62,000 nucleotides of DNA, from NCBI GenBank assembly GCA_016946835.1, contig JACVTC010000147.1, positions 252,501-314,500 of the forward strand, read 5' to 3'. The stretch is from Neocallimastix lanati (nom. inval.). Its lineage: Eukaryota > Neocallimastigomycota > Neocallimastigomycetes > Neocallimastigales > Neocallimastigaceae. Within the stretch, counting starts at the first letter, position 1. Each line of letters opens with the position of its first letter. Shown here in pieces: positions 27,769 through 40,959 of this stretch. Under the pieces are notes generated by a model, which was not told the DNA's origin, did not search any database, and saw only the letters and a program-made list of their open reading frames with translations. The position numbers were made by a program, and so were the translations under genes.

Positions 27769-29633
27769 TTTGCTTTATATTATTTTATTTTTATATATAA
27801 ATTTATATTCAAAGGAAAATATTATAAAAGATTCTTTTTATTATTATTTAAATATCCTACTTGATAAACTGATGTTTTAATTTTTTAAAAAAATATTAAA
27901 TTAACAATAATAATTTATAAAATTATAAAAGTTTTTTCTTTTCTTCTCTTTTTTTTTTTTTTTTTTTTTTTTGATATTGTAAAGTCTTTATTCAAATATA
28001 AAAATTATAATTGATATTGTGTTAAAAAAAACTGAGTATAAAAAAATATATATATATTATAACTTTAATATATTATTCGATTTGATAATATATGATCTTT
28101 TTTTAAATTTTATTAAAATTAAAATTGAAATAAAATATTTATGTGAATTAATAATAATTTATTTTAATGATAAAAATTGATAAAAATATCAATAGTAACT
28201 TTTTTTTTTTTTTTAATTTTGCTTAAAAAAAAAAAATGTTGAAAATAATAGTAATAAAATTTAAAAAAAATATTTTATAGAATCTTTTTATTTAGATGAA
28301 GAGAACTTTTAACTTCCTTTTTTATTTTTATCCTATTTTTTTTTTTTTTTCTTTTCAGAATTTTAACTTAATAATTAAATATTAACATCTGAAAAATTTA
28401 GAATAGAAAAAAATAAAATAAAAATAAAAATTAAATATTAAAAATTAGATATTATTGTAAATTTAATACTTTTTTTTAAATTTTTTGTTAAGTCTTTGAT
28501 AAAAAAAAAGAAAAAAAAAAGTTACAAAACTAACATCTTTTTATTTTATATTTAATTTAAATAATATATTAAAATATATTTGAATATATATTTAATTCTA
28601 TTTGGAATAATATATATTAATTAAAATACTTTAATTATAAAAATTGAAAAGAAATGATTTATGTATTTATTTATATATTTATTTATATATTTTTTAATTT
28701 ATTAATTTATGTATTTATTAATTTATTAATATATTCACTTATATATCTATCTACTTTTATTATATTATTAATACTGAAATATTTTAATAATAAATAATTA
28801 AATAAAATAAATTATTACTAATTCTATTATACTGTATCATACTACTTTTTATAACCTATAGTGAAACTAATATTTATAGTAATGGTGAAATAAAATATTT
28901 ATAAATATTTAAATATTTAAATATATAAAAATTTTATAATATATTAATTATTATTATTATTATATTCATTATTATTATAATTATTATATTCATTATTAAT
29001 ATTAATATCATCATCACATGATTATTAAATGAATTAATCTTTTTTTTTTTTTTTATAAATATTATGTGTAGATATGCATAATAATTATTCAATATTCTGC
29101 GTTAATTTGAAAGGAATTAGTTTAGCCATTGAACTAAATTCAAATTAATTATATTAATTATCTGTTATTGCATTAATTATATTTTTAAGGTTATTTGGGA
29201 AATTTTCATATAAAAAAAATATATATATAAAGAAAAAAAAAAAATAAAAATAAAAAAATATTTAATAAGGTCTCTTATGTCATCATATTATTGGATATAC
29301 GGATAACAATATGCTCCACAATATTAATTATTAAAATTATATAGAAAGAATAAATAAAAATAAATTAATAATTAATAATTAATAATTAATAATAATAGTA
29401 TGAAATAATAATAATAGAATAGAAAAGTATAAAATTAATAATAATAGAATATGATCGCTTAAATTGAAATTAATAATAAATTCATATTATATATCTAATT
29501 ATATAAATGATCATACATAATAGTTAATATGTTGATTATATTGTACTATATAATAAATTAAATTAATTGTATACTATAATATATTTTTTATATTAACTTT
29601 AAATTTTGAATTTGTCAATTTTAAAATTAATTA
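27769..29633. other. AT-rich intergenic region
   Basis: About 1.9 kb without open frames of note; it must hold the promoter of the orphan gene next to 27768. A short imperfect inverted repeat (aatttgaa ... ttcaaatt, 29104-29147) is the only structure I noticed. Confidence 0.55.
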
Positions 29634-29733
29634 AAAAAAAAATATTATAATTATCATTAATATAGAACAAGACTTTTTTATATTTTTAAAAAAGTCTTGT
29701 TCTATATTAATGATAATTATAATATTTTTTTTT
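29634..29733. repeat. Perfect 47-bp inverted repeat with 6-base loop
   Basis: Arms 29634-29680 and 29687-29733 are exact reverse complements separated by tatttt. The arm core is atatagaacaagactttttt, which is not simple-sequence DNA, so the palindrome is not an accident of AT richness. Transcribed, it would form one uninterrupted hairpin of 47 bp. No flanking duplication is obvious. Confidence 0.95.
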
Positions 29734-30329
29734 ATTCAATATTCTTAACTAAATAGCTATTTACTATTTAATATTTTTTTTAAATTTTAATAAAAAAAAA
29801 ACACTTTTTATTAATACTAATTAATAAATATTATTATTTTTAATAAAGAAATAATGTCATTTTAAAAATATTATATTATAATATTATTTCTAAATAATAT
29901 TTAATAAATATTTGTTATAGTCTTAAAAAATAAAAATGTTTTATTATTATTGGTGTTAATATATATTATTAAAAATATAAAAAAATTTGTATATAAAAGT
30001 GATATAATTTTTGATATTAATTATCTTCCTTTCATATAAATATAAATAACAAAATATAAATTCAATAAACATTTTATAATTATTAAATTTAGTATATTAT
30101 AGTGATATTTTTATTCAATTTTCTTAATGTATGTATTTTTAGAGTGTTTAAATATTGAAAATTTTACTTTTTAATTAAAAATATATGCATATTTATATAT
30201 TTATTTTGATAATATGCTGAATCAAAACATAAAAAAAAATTTACATATAAATAATTATGTTTAATTATTAAAATCATTATTAGACAATAATAATTATAAT
30301 AATAATACTATTGAATTCCTTAAATCACC

Positions 30330-30360
<31 letters not shown>

Positions 30361-30824
30361 ATAGTAAAAAAAAATAAATAAAAAAATAACCAATAATATT
30401 CATTGAAACTGTAATTAATTTTTGTTTAATTTTATAATAATAAACATTTATAATAAAATTTTTAATAATTGAATTATAATTTAATAATAAATTTTAATAA
30501 TAATTATTTTTTATAATATAATATCATTCCATAAAACAAAAAAAAAAAAAAAATTAGAAAAAAAAAAGCTTTTGAAAGGTTATTTTAAAATTTTTCTTTA
30601 AAGTTTAAAAAAAAAAAAAGTAAAAATGAAAAAAAAAAGATGAAAGCTATTTACTTTTTAATTATAATTATATTATAAAGTTTATTTATTATAATAATAT
30701 TTTAATATATGGAAAAATCAGTTATTAATTATTATATCTGAAGGTATAATAATATTAGAGAATCTATTAATAGATCTTTCTTTAATATTATATTGACAAT
30801 TCTTTGAAGATAAATAAAAATTAC

Positions 30825-30864
<40 letters not shown>

Positions 30865-31160
30865 ATATCAGAATCAATTTTTATATACAATAAATAACTT
30901 TAGGAAAAAAAAATAAAAATAAAAATAAATTAAATTAAATTTTGGATTGACAATACTTTAAAGTTTGATAAAAATTAAAAAAAAAAATGTGAAAGTCATT
31001 TTTTAAATAAAAAAAAATCAGAATTTATTATCATTATTATTTCTAATAATAATATATACATGGATTTATAAAATTTTAATACAGTATTTGCTATATGTAT
31101 TATATTTTTTTTTTTATTTTTATTGTTTTTATTTTTATTTCAATTTATTTTCTAAATAAA
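29734..31160. other. AT-rich intergenic region
   Basis: No gene, RNA or transposon signature is seen. It contains homopolymers, (AT)n and TAA words up to the copia-2 target duplication. Confidence 0.6.
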
Positions 31161-31165
31161 AGAAT

Positions 31166-31427
31166 TGTTAGAAATTAAGTTTAATATTAAATAAATATAA
31201 TAAAGAATAAATATATAATAAATTAAAATTAAAGTATACAGTTATAATATTAAATATAATAACATAAATATAAGAGTTAGCATATTAATGGATATTAATG
31301 GCGTATCATCAATCATATGATATAAATAAAATATATGTTTATGTATAATATAAAATAATGTGTAATTTAATATTTTTAATGTATCATCTTTAATATATTT
31401 TTAATAAATAATATGTCACTTTCAATA
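31166..31427 (+). repeat. 5' LTR of copia-2
   Basis: 262 bp. The following aaagagtctcagt is a damaged version of the gattaagagtctcat primer-binding site seen in copia-1. Confidence 0.8.
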
Positions 31428-31499
31428 AAGAGTCTCAGTAACTCAAGTGGATTAAGATAAAAAAATAAAATAAAATAAAATAAAAATAAATAAAAATTT

Positions 31500-33722
31500 T
31501 AAATTCTTAGTTATTTTATATAGTCTTTCATCTAATGAAAATGATAACTTACACATCTGGCGTAGACGTTTAGCACATTATAATTTAGGACCTCTTAGAA
31601 ATACCCAAAGTAAGATTGATATTAAATGTCAGTGTAAGATTTATGCTCGAACTAAACTTAAGAATTTTCCACATAAGTTATCTGATAGTAGAGTAAGTAA
31701 ACCATTTGAATTGATCCATATGGATACTGTTTCTATTAATAATTCTTCTCTTTATGGTAGTGAATATTTTATTTCTATTCATGATGATTCTACAAGATTT
31801 GGCTGGATTCTATTTATTAAGTCTAAGGATCAAGTGTTTAATGCTTTTCTTTCTTGGTATACCATCATTAAAATTAGTTTTTTAGCATATCAATTAAATA
31901 TTTACGTACGGATAATTGTACGAAATTGGAAAATGATATATACCATGACTTCTTTGTACCTTATGAACCTCAACAAAATGGTAGAATAAAACGTTGATAT
32001 GGATCTTTGCTTCCAAATTCCAGAGCTATAATGGAAGATGTTATTATCACTACCAATTATATTCATAATAGGAAGCCTCACAGAGATATAAATAATAAAG
32101 TTCCTTATAAACTTTTATATAATAAAAAAGTTGATTATAATAATAATAATCACCAAAAATTTTTCATATTACCCTAACCCTAATCAATATAATTTTTGGT
32201 TCCTCATATTATTATAATAATTTTTCACTGTATTATACCTAATTTACAAAATAGTTACTTAAATAAATAATTACAACAATTTTTGAAAAGTATAATATTC
32301 CAAACGATTATAATTTTAATAATATTAATCTATGTTATTTCAAATTTAAATGGTTCTGATAATAGTTTTAAGTAATATTCTAAAAATCAAAATCATTTAA
32401 AAAATAATTTCGATCAAAAATATTTTAAATATAAATAAAACAAATTCAAATATGAATCAAAATAATCCACATAATAATTTAAATAGTTTAAATAAAGAAA
32501 GCCAAAAATAATAATATTAATAATCAATTGAAAATAAGTTAAAATAATTCAAATAATTCTAATGATACAAATCAAAATTTAAATCAAAATAATCAAAATA
32601 ATTTAATTGAAAACAACGAAAAATAGAAATAGATATAAAGGCAGCTTATTTAAATATTGACATTGAAGAAGAATTATACATGGATGTTCCTGAAAGCTGT
32701 GACGATTATGGTAAAGGTTTTTTGAAATTAAAGAAGACGATCTATGGTTTGAAACTGGTAGGCCGTATGTGGAATAATAAATTAGATAGTGTATTCAACG
32801 AAATAGGTTTTAAAGGGCTAAAAAGTGAACCTTGTGTTAATATTCTAAAAGATAAGTATGATCATGCTATTTGCGTAGTTGCTATATATGTAAATAATAC
32901 ATTAATTGATAGTAAAAGAATAATTGTAGATAAAATTAAATCTCAAATTAAAAAATAAATTCAATCAAAGTGATATAGGAAATGTGGATTTCATGATTGC
33001 AACTAGTATTTAGACGGTTATATCATACATCAATTATCATATGTAGATGATATTTTAGATAGATTTAATATTAATAAGTATCATAAAATTTCAAATATGA
33101 TATATACCGAAGATAAGGAATGTAGAAAAAAAAAATTTAATAAGACTACTTATATGCAAGCAGTTGGTTTTCTTTTATATTTAGCTAAGGGAACTAGACC
33201 TGATATAATGTATGCTACAAATAAAGCTTCAAGAAAAAAACAGGTCAGAATCCTACTTACGAAGATTGGATAAACGTTATTAATATATTCAGATATTTGA
33301 AAGGTACAAGATATTATGGTATAATATTTAATAAGGATATTAATTTAAAAGTATATGTTAGGATGGGATAAAGAAACAAGAAGATCCACTACTGGTTTTA
33401 TTATCTTTATGGGATCAGCTCCAATTACTTGGTATTCTAAATTTCAACACCCTGCAGCTATATCTATATCTACCACTGAGAGCGAATGCTACAATTTAAA
33501 TGAATGTGCTTTAAAATGTATGTGGATAAGAAACTTTTTAAATGAATTAGGTATAAAAGTAAATTGTATTATAATATACATTGATAATAAAGCAGCTATA
33601 TATGATAATGAGAGTGAGACAATAAATCCAAAGTCCAGGCACATCGATTTAAAATATCATAAAATAAGGGAATTCATAAAAGAAGACAAGATAGAATTAA
33701 ATATATATAAAATCCCAAAATA
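31500..33722 (+). pseudogene. pol: copia-2 pol remnant
   Basis: Broken frames in order. IWRRRLAHYNLGPL (GAG-pre-integrase, 31555) is followed by an integrase piece with HMDTVS (31711-31989). The middle is scrambled and Asn-rich. An RT piece, MDVPESCDDYGKGFLKLKKT, includes YGLKLVGRMWNNK (32680-32958). An RNase H piece runs ETRRSTTGFIIFMGSAPITW to YKIPK (33355-33722). The RT catalytic box reads YVNN where YVDD is required, which alone would abolish activity. Stops and frameshifts separate all pieces. Confidence 0.9.
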
Positions 33723-33825
33723 GCTTAGCAGATGGGCTTACAAAATATCTTAATGGTATTCTCATAAGAAGGTTTAGAGATTCTTTGCTTTGTAAACTGT
33801 AAGAATATTAAACTTAACAGAGGAA

Positions 33826-34052
33826 TGTTAGAAATTAAGTTTAATAATAAATTAAAATTAATGCATAAAGTTACAATATTAAATATAATAACATAAATAT
33901 AAGAGCTAGAATACGCGTTAGTGGCATATCATTAATCATATGATATTTATAAAATATATGTTTATGTATAATATAATAACGTGTAATTAATATTTTTTAA
34001 AGTATCATCTTTAATATATTTTTAATAAATAATACGTCAGTCACTTTCAACA
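33826..34052 (+). repeat. 3' LTR of copia-2
   Basis: 227 bp, alignable along its length with the 5' LTR and bounded by the agaat duplication. Confidence 0.85.
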
Positions 34053-34057
34053 AGAAT

Positions 34058-34344
34058 TAATAATACAAACTCTAATTTAATTTAATTTTTTTAATCATTC
34101 TATATATAAAGATTTAAAAATTAGATTTTTTAAAATTTTACATTTTATATGTATTTAAATTTTAAAATCAAAAAAACTATTATAGGATTTATATTAATTT
34201 ATTCTTTAATACATGAATATACACATTTATTCATTATTCATTAATGAAAATTTAAAAAATCATATAAAAAAAAAATAATAATAATTTGGTTTTGAATTTG
34301 GTTTTTCAAAAGTTTAATATTAAATTTAATTTATCCATATTAAA

Positions 34345-34378
<34 letters not shown>

Positions 34379-34582
34379 ATTTTTTTCAAATTTGTTGATT
34401 CATTTTTTAGTTTTTAATACTTTAAATTACGTATTATTATATTAAGTTACCCATTTATAAATAAATAAATAAATAAAATAAATAAATAATGTAAATAAAA
34501 ATGTAAATAAATAATGTAAATAAATATTCAAAATATATAGATGAATAAATTTATAATTAAATAATTCTTTCAATATTTAATT

Positions 34583-34623
<41 letters not shown>

Positions 34624-34790
34624 TTATTATTTATAATCATTCTACTCATTTCTTATTAGTATTTTAAAAAAAACGGTATTTATATGTATTTTGTTAATAA
34701 AATACTATTTCAATCAATTAATAATTAATCAACTAATTTATTTTTAATATTATTTGTTAATTACATATTAATAATAAATAAATAGATATT
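34058..34790. other. AT-rich intergenic region
   Basis: No gene is seen; it contains a T run (34588-34616) and TAAA repeats. Confidence 0.6.
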
Positions 34791-34955
34791 TGTTATAAAA
34801 AAAAATCACTATATTTAATTTTTAATTCTATATTTTTACACCTTTCTTATATTAAATTTCTTTTCTCATTCATTTCCATATGAAAACTAATTTAACATAA
34901 ATAATATATATTTTATATATATTCTAATTTATTTAAAATACGTTTTATTCACTCA
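34791..34955 (-). repeat. 3' LTR of copia-3
   Basis: About 165 bp; the inner end was chosen at tcactca by comparison with the other copy. Confidence 0.65.
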
Positions 34956-35346
34956 CTAATTCAATTTCCTTTTCATTTTTTTCATTTAATAATTCTCTAA
35001 CTTTATGATTATCTTAAGCTAAAATGCCCTGATTTTGGATTTATTATCTCATTTTCACTATTATAAATTGCCTTTTTATTATCTATTTTAATTTTTTAAT
35101 CATTGCTTGCATTTATATTTATAAAATCTTTTATGAATTTCTATAGCCACATGCATTTTAATGCCCATTTATTCAAACTATAATATTCACCTTTTTTAGC
35201 TGTTGATATTGAAACACAATGTTGAAGCTTTGAATACGTAATATATACATTTATATTTATACTATTAATGAATTTTAATCCAAAATTATGTGTATCTTTT
35301 TAACTATCTAAAAATTTTCAATATCATTTAGCCAATCCTCATAAGT

Positions 35347-35381
<35 letters not shown>

Positions 35382-35777
35382 TTTTTCCTTTAAACTTTTC
35401 TAGTTGCAAATAGAATATCAGGTTTAGTACTCATTGCTTAATATAATAAGCTACCTACTACTTGCCATTATATTTAGTTAGGTTGAATTTTCTTTTTCCT
35501 TAATTTTTCATTTTTACCGTTGGTTGAACTTTAGATATTTTATTATATTTTTCTATTTTAAAATTTTATAAAATTTTATTTAAAATATTGTAGTTGATGA
35601 ATTATTATATCTTCATTTTTTTTTTAATTAATTTTATTCCTATTATGAAATTCACTGGTCCAATATCACTTAATTCGAATACTTTTTTTTTCAATTTTTG
35701 TGTTAACAACATTAATTTCATTTTTCTTTCCTGATATTATTGTATCATCAACATATATTGCTAAAATATAGAGATTA

Positions 35778-35822
<45 letters not shown>

Positions 35823-36101
35823 CTTATAGTTAAACACATGGTTCACTTTTTGATCTTGTAAAATTTAATTATAATTTTTATAATATATTATTTATTTTAT
35901 TTTTCCACATTCCTCCTGTTTCTTTTCAAACCATATATTATCCTGTTTAATTTCCAATTTCTAAAAAGCATCAGGAATTTCCATATATAATTTTTCAACC
36001 ACTCTTCTTCCTCAGGTCTACCAAAAATATTTTTGAAACTAAGTGGAGGATCTAGTTCTTGAATATCCTCAAATTTAATTAAATTAATATTTTTGGTAAT
36101 T

Positions 36102-36137
<36 letters not shown>

Positions 36138-36824
36138 AATAATTTTTCTGTTTCATTAATAATTTCTTTATTTAACTTCGAAATATCATTATTATTTTTT
36201 TTGGAATATCATTATTATTATTTTGGAATATCATTATTATTTTTAATATTATTAGTTTGCTGAATTATTCAATTGTTTATCATCAACGTTTACATTAATA
36301 TATTCGTTATTTAAATTATTTAAATAATTTGTATTTCTAATATTATTATCTTGATTGCTTTCTAAATATAGCAATTTCAGTAATATTGTTATATTTAGAT
36401 AAATTAGTATTCGTATTATTATCTTCATTAATATCCATAAAATAATTTTATTTTCTCATTTTCTACTTCATTATTTTTATTTATATTATTTTGTTAATCA
36501 TTGCTATTATTTTTATTATTTTGTGGTGTATTATCTTTTATTAAAAATTTTTTTTATCATCATTTACATTTCATATTAAATTATATATTTTCTTTAGTGG
36601 TTAAAGTAATGAAATCATATTTCTAAGTCAAATCCATTGGGTTTACTATTAATTAAGTATTCCTTCACCAAATGCATCCGATTGTATATATTTTTTGACT
36701 TTTTCCTCTTGTATATAACTTTATATTTTTTTTTTTCTTAAACAAAAGGTAAAATTCTTGTTTCGATAATTTGAAATTGGAACTATCCAAAATATCTTTT
36801 GTAGCGTTTCTTTCGTAGTTCATT
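34956..36824 (-). pseudogene. copia-3 gag-pol remnant
   Basis: Fragments in all three minus frames. The gag start contains SSNFKLSKQEFY. Later pieces correspond to the reverse transcriptase YGLK and YVDD regions and to RNase H, with the usual DN motif lost. No frame is open for more than a few tens of codons. Poly(T) runs near 35350, 35780 and 36110 interrupt it. Confidence 0.7.
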
Positions 36825-37021
36825 TTGTTTATTTGTTAATTTGATTTTAACTTTTATTATTATTTTTATAAAATATTTATTTTTATTTTTACTTTTTTTT
36901 TTTTGTTTAAATGATAAAATAATTTTTTTATTTTTATTTCAACATTTCATTAATTAATGAATTTTTATATATTCCTCAATATTTTTTATGTTATACTATC
37001 AAATGATTATGAGCATTTGAT

Positions 37022-37031
37022 GCTCTTAATC
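37022..37031 (-). other. Primer-binding site of copia-3, half-tRNA-Lys type
   Basis: Next to the 5' LTR the minus strand reads gattaagagc. On the plus strand this is gctcttaatc, matching the tRNA-Lys(CUU) anticodon loop ctcttaa plus tc. Outside these 10 bases the complementarity is weaker than in copia-1. Confidence 0.6.
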
Positions 37032-37192
37032 TGTTATAAAAATAGACACTTTATTTATTAATTTTCAATTATATTATTATAACCTTTTGTATATTAAATA
37101 TCCTTTCTCATTCATTTTCATATTAAAATTAAATTTTACATAAAAATTTTTATATATAATCTAATTTATTTAAAATACATTTTATTCACTTA
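37032..37192 (-). repeat. 5' LTR of copia-3
   Basis: About 161 bp, alignable with 34791-34955 with many differences. Confidence 0.65.
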
Positions 37193-37943
37193 CTTATTAT
37201 TAAAATTTTCATATTTTTTAATGATTTTTGTCTCACTAAATATATTATATAATATTATATATAAAATTATAAATATTTTAATATATAAAAAAAAATAAAT
37301 AAATAAATAAAAAATAAAAAATAAAAATAAAAATAGATTAATGGATAATTAATAATCCAGATGATGGTTTAATATTGTAAAATAAAAATTAATATATAGA
37401 TATTTCTAAATTTTATATACTTTCTATGAAAAGTTAATAATTTAAATATAGTAAAAAAAAAAAATATATATTTTTTTATTGATTAGGACTTCATAAAACA
37501 TTTATAAAAGTTAAATTTATTATGTTAATAATTTATTTATTTATTTATTTATTAAAACAAATAATAAATAAAGTTATTTATTTATTTATACGTTCATTTA
37601 ATCAAGACTAATTATAAAGTTATAAAGTAGTAAATTTTTTTTTTATTTTTTTTTTTTTTTTTTGAAGTTTCAAATATTAATACTGTTTTTATCTCCTTTT
37701 CCCTTTTAAATCCTTTGAAAAAATAACGTTTTTCTTTTAATTATTAAAAAAAAAAAAGAAAAAAAAGATAAAACTTAAACAAAAATAAAAATAAAATTCG
37801 AAATAAATATTTAATATATTTTCTATAAATCAAATAATTATTCAATTAATCAATCAAATAATCAAAAAAAAAAAAAAAAAAAAAAAAGTAATCAATCAAT
37901 ATATCTAACAAAAAATTAATTAATAAATAAATAAATAAAGGAA
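37193..37943. other. Upstream region of the EF-hand gene
   Basis: AT-rich; the A-rich 37860-37940 stretch directly precedes the ATG at 37944 and resembles the A-rich leaders of the other genes here. No specific promoter element can be named. Confidence 0.5.
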
Positions 37944-39292
37944 ATGTACCAAAACCAACAAGGAGGTTACCCACCACAAGGTAGTTACCCACCACCACAA
38001 GGACAACAACAAAGTTATCCACCACCACAAGGTTATCCTCAACAACAACAAGGAGGTTATCCTCAACAACAAGGAGGTTATCCACCACAACAACAAGGTA
38101 GTTATTATGGTTATCCTCCACAAGGTAGTTATTATGGTGGTTACCCACAACAAGGATACCAACCTTACGGTGCCCCAGCTTATGGATATGCTGCACCTGC
38201 TTATGGATATGCTGCTCCAGCATACGGATATGGACAAGTAAATATATTTAATTTTATATAAAATTAGTTATTTATAAAAAATTATTTAATTGGAATACAT
38301 CTAGTAAAACTAAATTAAAAAATTATAAAATTAAATTATAAAACCTTTTATCTTTATTACAAATATATTAATAATTTTCTAGTATATGCATCCACAGTCT
38401 TATGTAAGTTTAAATAAAGTTTTATATTTTAATCTATTTTAATAATTATATAAAATGAATTCATATTATTTTTTTTTATATAAATATTTTTTTTTCTTTA
38501 TGTATAATTTTATTACATTTTATTAATTATTTATATAATTTTATTACATTTTATAATCTATATTTTATTCTATTTTAACAATTGTTTAAAATGAATTCAT
38601 ATATATATTTTTTTTATTATATATATATTTTTATTTTATGTATATTTTTATTACATTTACTAAATTAAACTGATATTAAAAACAACACCAACAATATATA
38701 TATATATATATATATATTCAATAAATAATATGAAATAAAATTTAACGATGTATATGCATAAATATAATAGACTAAAGCTCAATATAATTATACTAACCCA
38801 TATAGTGCTACTTCTGCTTATGTGGTTCCAACTAATGTATCACCACAACAAGCTCAAAAAATGATAACAGCTAGTAATGCCTTCCGTTATTTCGATAAAG
38901 ATCATAGTGGTACTTTAAGTCAAGCAGGTAACATAAAATATATATATATATTGTATTAAAAATATAATAAAATGAAAATTATTAGATTTTTTTTTATAAA
39001 ATGCATATAATAAAAATATAATAAAATGAAATTATTAGATATTTTTTTTATAAAATAATATACTTATTATATAAACATTTATTTTATTTTATTTTTGTTT
39101 TATTCATGAATTATTATATTCATAATATATATTAATATTGAAATAATATAAGAATGGGCCCATTGTATGTCCTACTTGGGTGTTAATATTCCTCAAAGCG
39201 AAATGAATCGTTTATACTATATGATTGATACTGATAGATCAGGTACTATCAATGAAAGAGAATTTTGTGAATGGTTCAGTTCTTGCTATTAA
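37944..39292 (+). CDS. EF-hand calcium-binding protein with PQGY-rich N-terminus (PEF-like)
   Basis: Four exons (37944-38237, 38383-38403, 38771-38927, 39153-39292) join in frame to 203 residues. The second exon is only 21 nt (YMHPQSY). Residues 1-100 are a low-complexity Pro/Gln/Gly/Tyr region with YPPQG and APAYGY repeats. The C-terminal half begins TKAQYNYTNPYS and has two good EF-hand loops, DKDHSGTLSQAE and DTDRSGTINERE. A Pro/Gly/Tyr-rich head with C-terminal EF-hands is the plan of penta-EF-hand proteins (ALG-2, peflin, sorcin), which bind membranes or partners when calcium rises. Only two canonical loops are evident, so PEF membership is probable but not proven. It ends FSSCY. Confidence 0.85.
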
Positions 39293-39564
39293 ACTATCCA
39301 ATTTTAAAAATAAATTTCAGTAAACAAATTCATATCAACTTGAATAAATAAAAAACTTTATCTTTTTTATTTATTGATTTTTATATTTAACTAAATATAT
39401 ATATAAAAGTATTATTAATACCATAATAAAATAAATATAAAATATAAAACATAAATAATAATATATATATTTAATAAAAAAAAATAAAAAAATAAAAAAA
39501 TAAAAAAATAAAAAAATAAAAAAATAAAAAAAAATAAAAATAATAAAATAAAAATAAAAAAATT

Positions 39565-39623
<59 letters not shown>

Positions 39624-40265
39624 GTATATATGTATTATTTTAATTGCTTTGTGTAGTATTTATAGAATAGTAAATTTTCATAGAATTGACAAACAATATA
39701 ATATTTGTTTATTATTAATATATATTATTAAATTTTATATAAGAATGAATTTTGTATATTGTGAAAATGAATATAAAGTGTAATTAAAACATATTCATTT
39801 GTTCATTTTAATGGCAATGCTTTCAAATAAATAAAAGTAGAAATTTATAAATATTCTTTTTTTTTTTTTTATTTTTAAATTTAAATTTGTGAGGGGTCAA
39901 TTAAAAAGGCTATTTTATTTTATTAAAATTTTTATTGAAAAAATAACTGGAGATTGACAATATTATTATATGTTTGTTTTATAGATAATCTGTTTTTACT
40001 ATTAAATTTAATTATTTTATACATATAGATTTTAACCTATTTGTATAAATTTTAAAATCAAATAATAAATAATTTAAAATTTCATGTCATTTGAAAAAAT
40101 AAAAAAAAAAAGGTAATTCAATAATTTTTATAAATTCTTTTTAAAACAATTTATAATCATTTATTATAAATATATATATATATGTATCATTTAAAATAAT
40201 AATATGTTGTTTAATGGGCTATTATGTATTAGAAATTATTATCTTATTCGAGTTTCTAATTGATA

Positions 40266-40311
<46 letters not shown>

Positions 40312-40900
40312 CTTTATTTCAGAGAGAGTTAAAGTTACATCGAAAAAGCTACGATGAACTAGTAGTTTTTTGAAATTATTTATCAAATACACAAATAAAA
40401 AAAAATTCAATGAATCAAAAGATACCAAATTTCATAATGATAATTCGATTTGTTTAATAATAAAATGTACATTACTCATTTATTCTTATTTACAAAGGTT
40501 TATATGATTTTATTTTAGTTTTTTTTTTTTTTTTTTTTATTTTTATTTTTATATCATTAAATACTAAATGGTTACAAATAATTTTATTTTATATTAATAT
40601 AGTTTTATTTAATAATTGTTTTTTTTTTTAATAATATATATCCATTAAATTTTTTTATATTAATCAAAATTATGAAAGTGTTCTATTCTTCTAAAAAAAA
40701 AAAATAATTTCTTTAAAGGTTAAAAATTTATATATATATACATTTTATTTTAATTTTTTTTATTCTTTTTGAAAATTTCAATATATCTATTAATTATATG
40801 ATTTAGAGTAATGGTGAAACCATTTATAATAATTATTTAAGTTATATAAAACATATATATGATTAATATTTCATATAAAAACTATTATTACTACTATAAT
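39293..40900. other. AT-rich intergenic region
   Basis: No gene is seen. AAAAAAT repeats (39480-39540), a long (AT)n tract near 39580-39613 and an A run (40269-40309) are the only structures. A short frame near 40222-40428 spans that A run and is not credible. Confidence 0.6.
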
Positions 40901-40959
40901 TGTAACTATTCTATTGCTTGCTACCTATTACCTTTGTGACTTCTTCAGTTATTACTCAT

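Larger units (their letters stand above)
31166..34052 (+). mobile_element. Degenerate, internally deleted Ty1/copia element (copia-2)
   Basis: LTRs lie at 31166-31427 and 33826-34052, both starting tgttagaaattaag and ending cactttcaata or cactttcaaca. They have diverged by substitutions and indels (262 against 227 bp). The flanks carry agaat on both sides (31161-31165 and 34053-34057), so the insertion is intact at its ends. The polypurine tract aacagaggaa precedes the 3' LTR. Gag and protease are missing: only about 75 bp separate the 5' LTR from the GAG-pre-integrase motif. It is older than copia-1. Confidence 0.9.
34791..37192 (-). mobile_element. Degenerate Ty1/copia element (copia-3)
   Basis: Two diverged LTRs (34791-34955 and 37032-37192), both starting tgttataaaa on the plus strand and sharing ctaatttatttaaaatac near the other end. 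Between them, on the minus strand, are decayed copia segments. A gag start (MNYERNATKDILDSSNF) lies near 36822. A TGCIW-like piece and an Asn-rich linker follow. Then come reverse transcriptase fragments, including the complement of atgttgatgat (VDD, near 35750), and RNase H remnants. Many stops and poly(T) insertions are present. Target duplications could not be confirmed. Its family differs from copia-1 in LTR sequence. Confidence 0.8.

Noticed and set aside
32170-32190. Telomere-like accctaaccctaa
   Set aside because: Only two units within a dead copia element; too short to mark a telomere or interstitial array.
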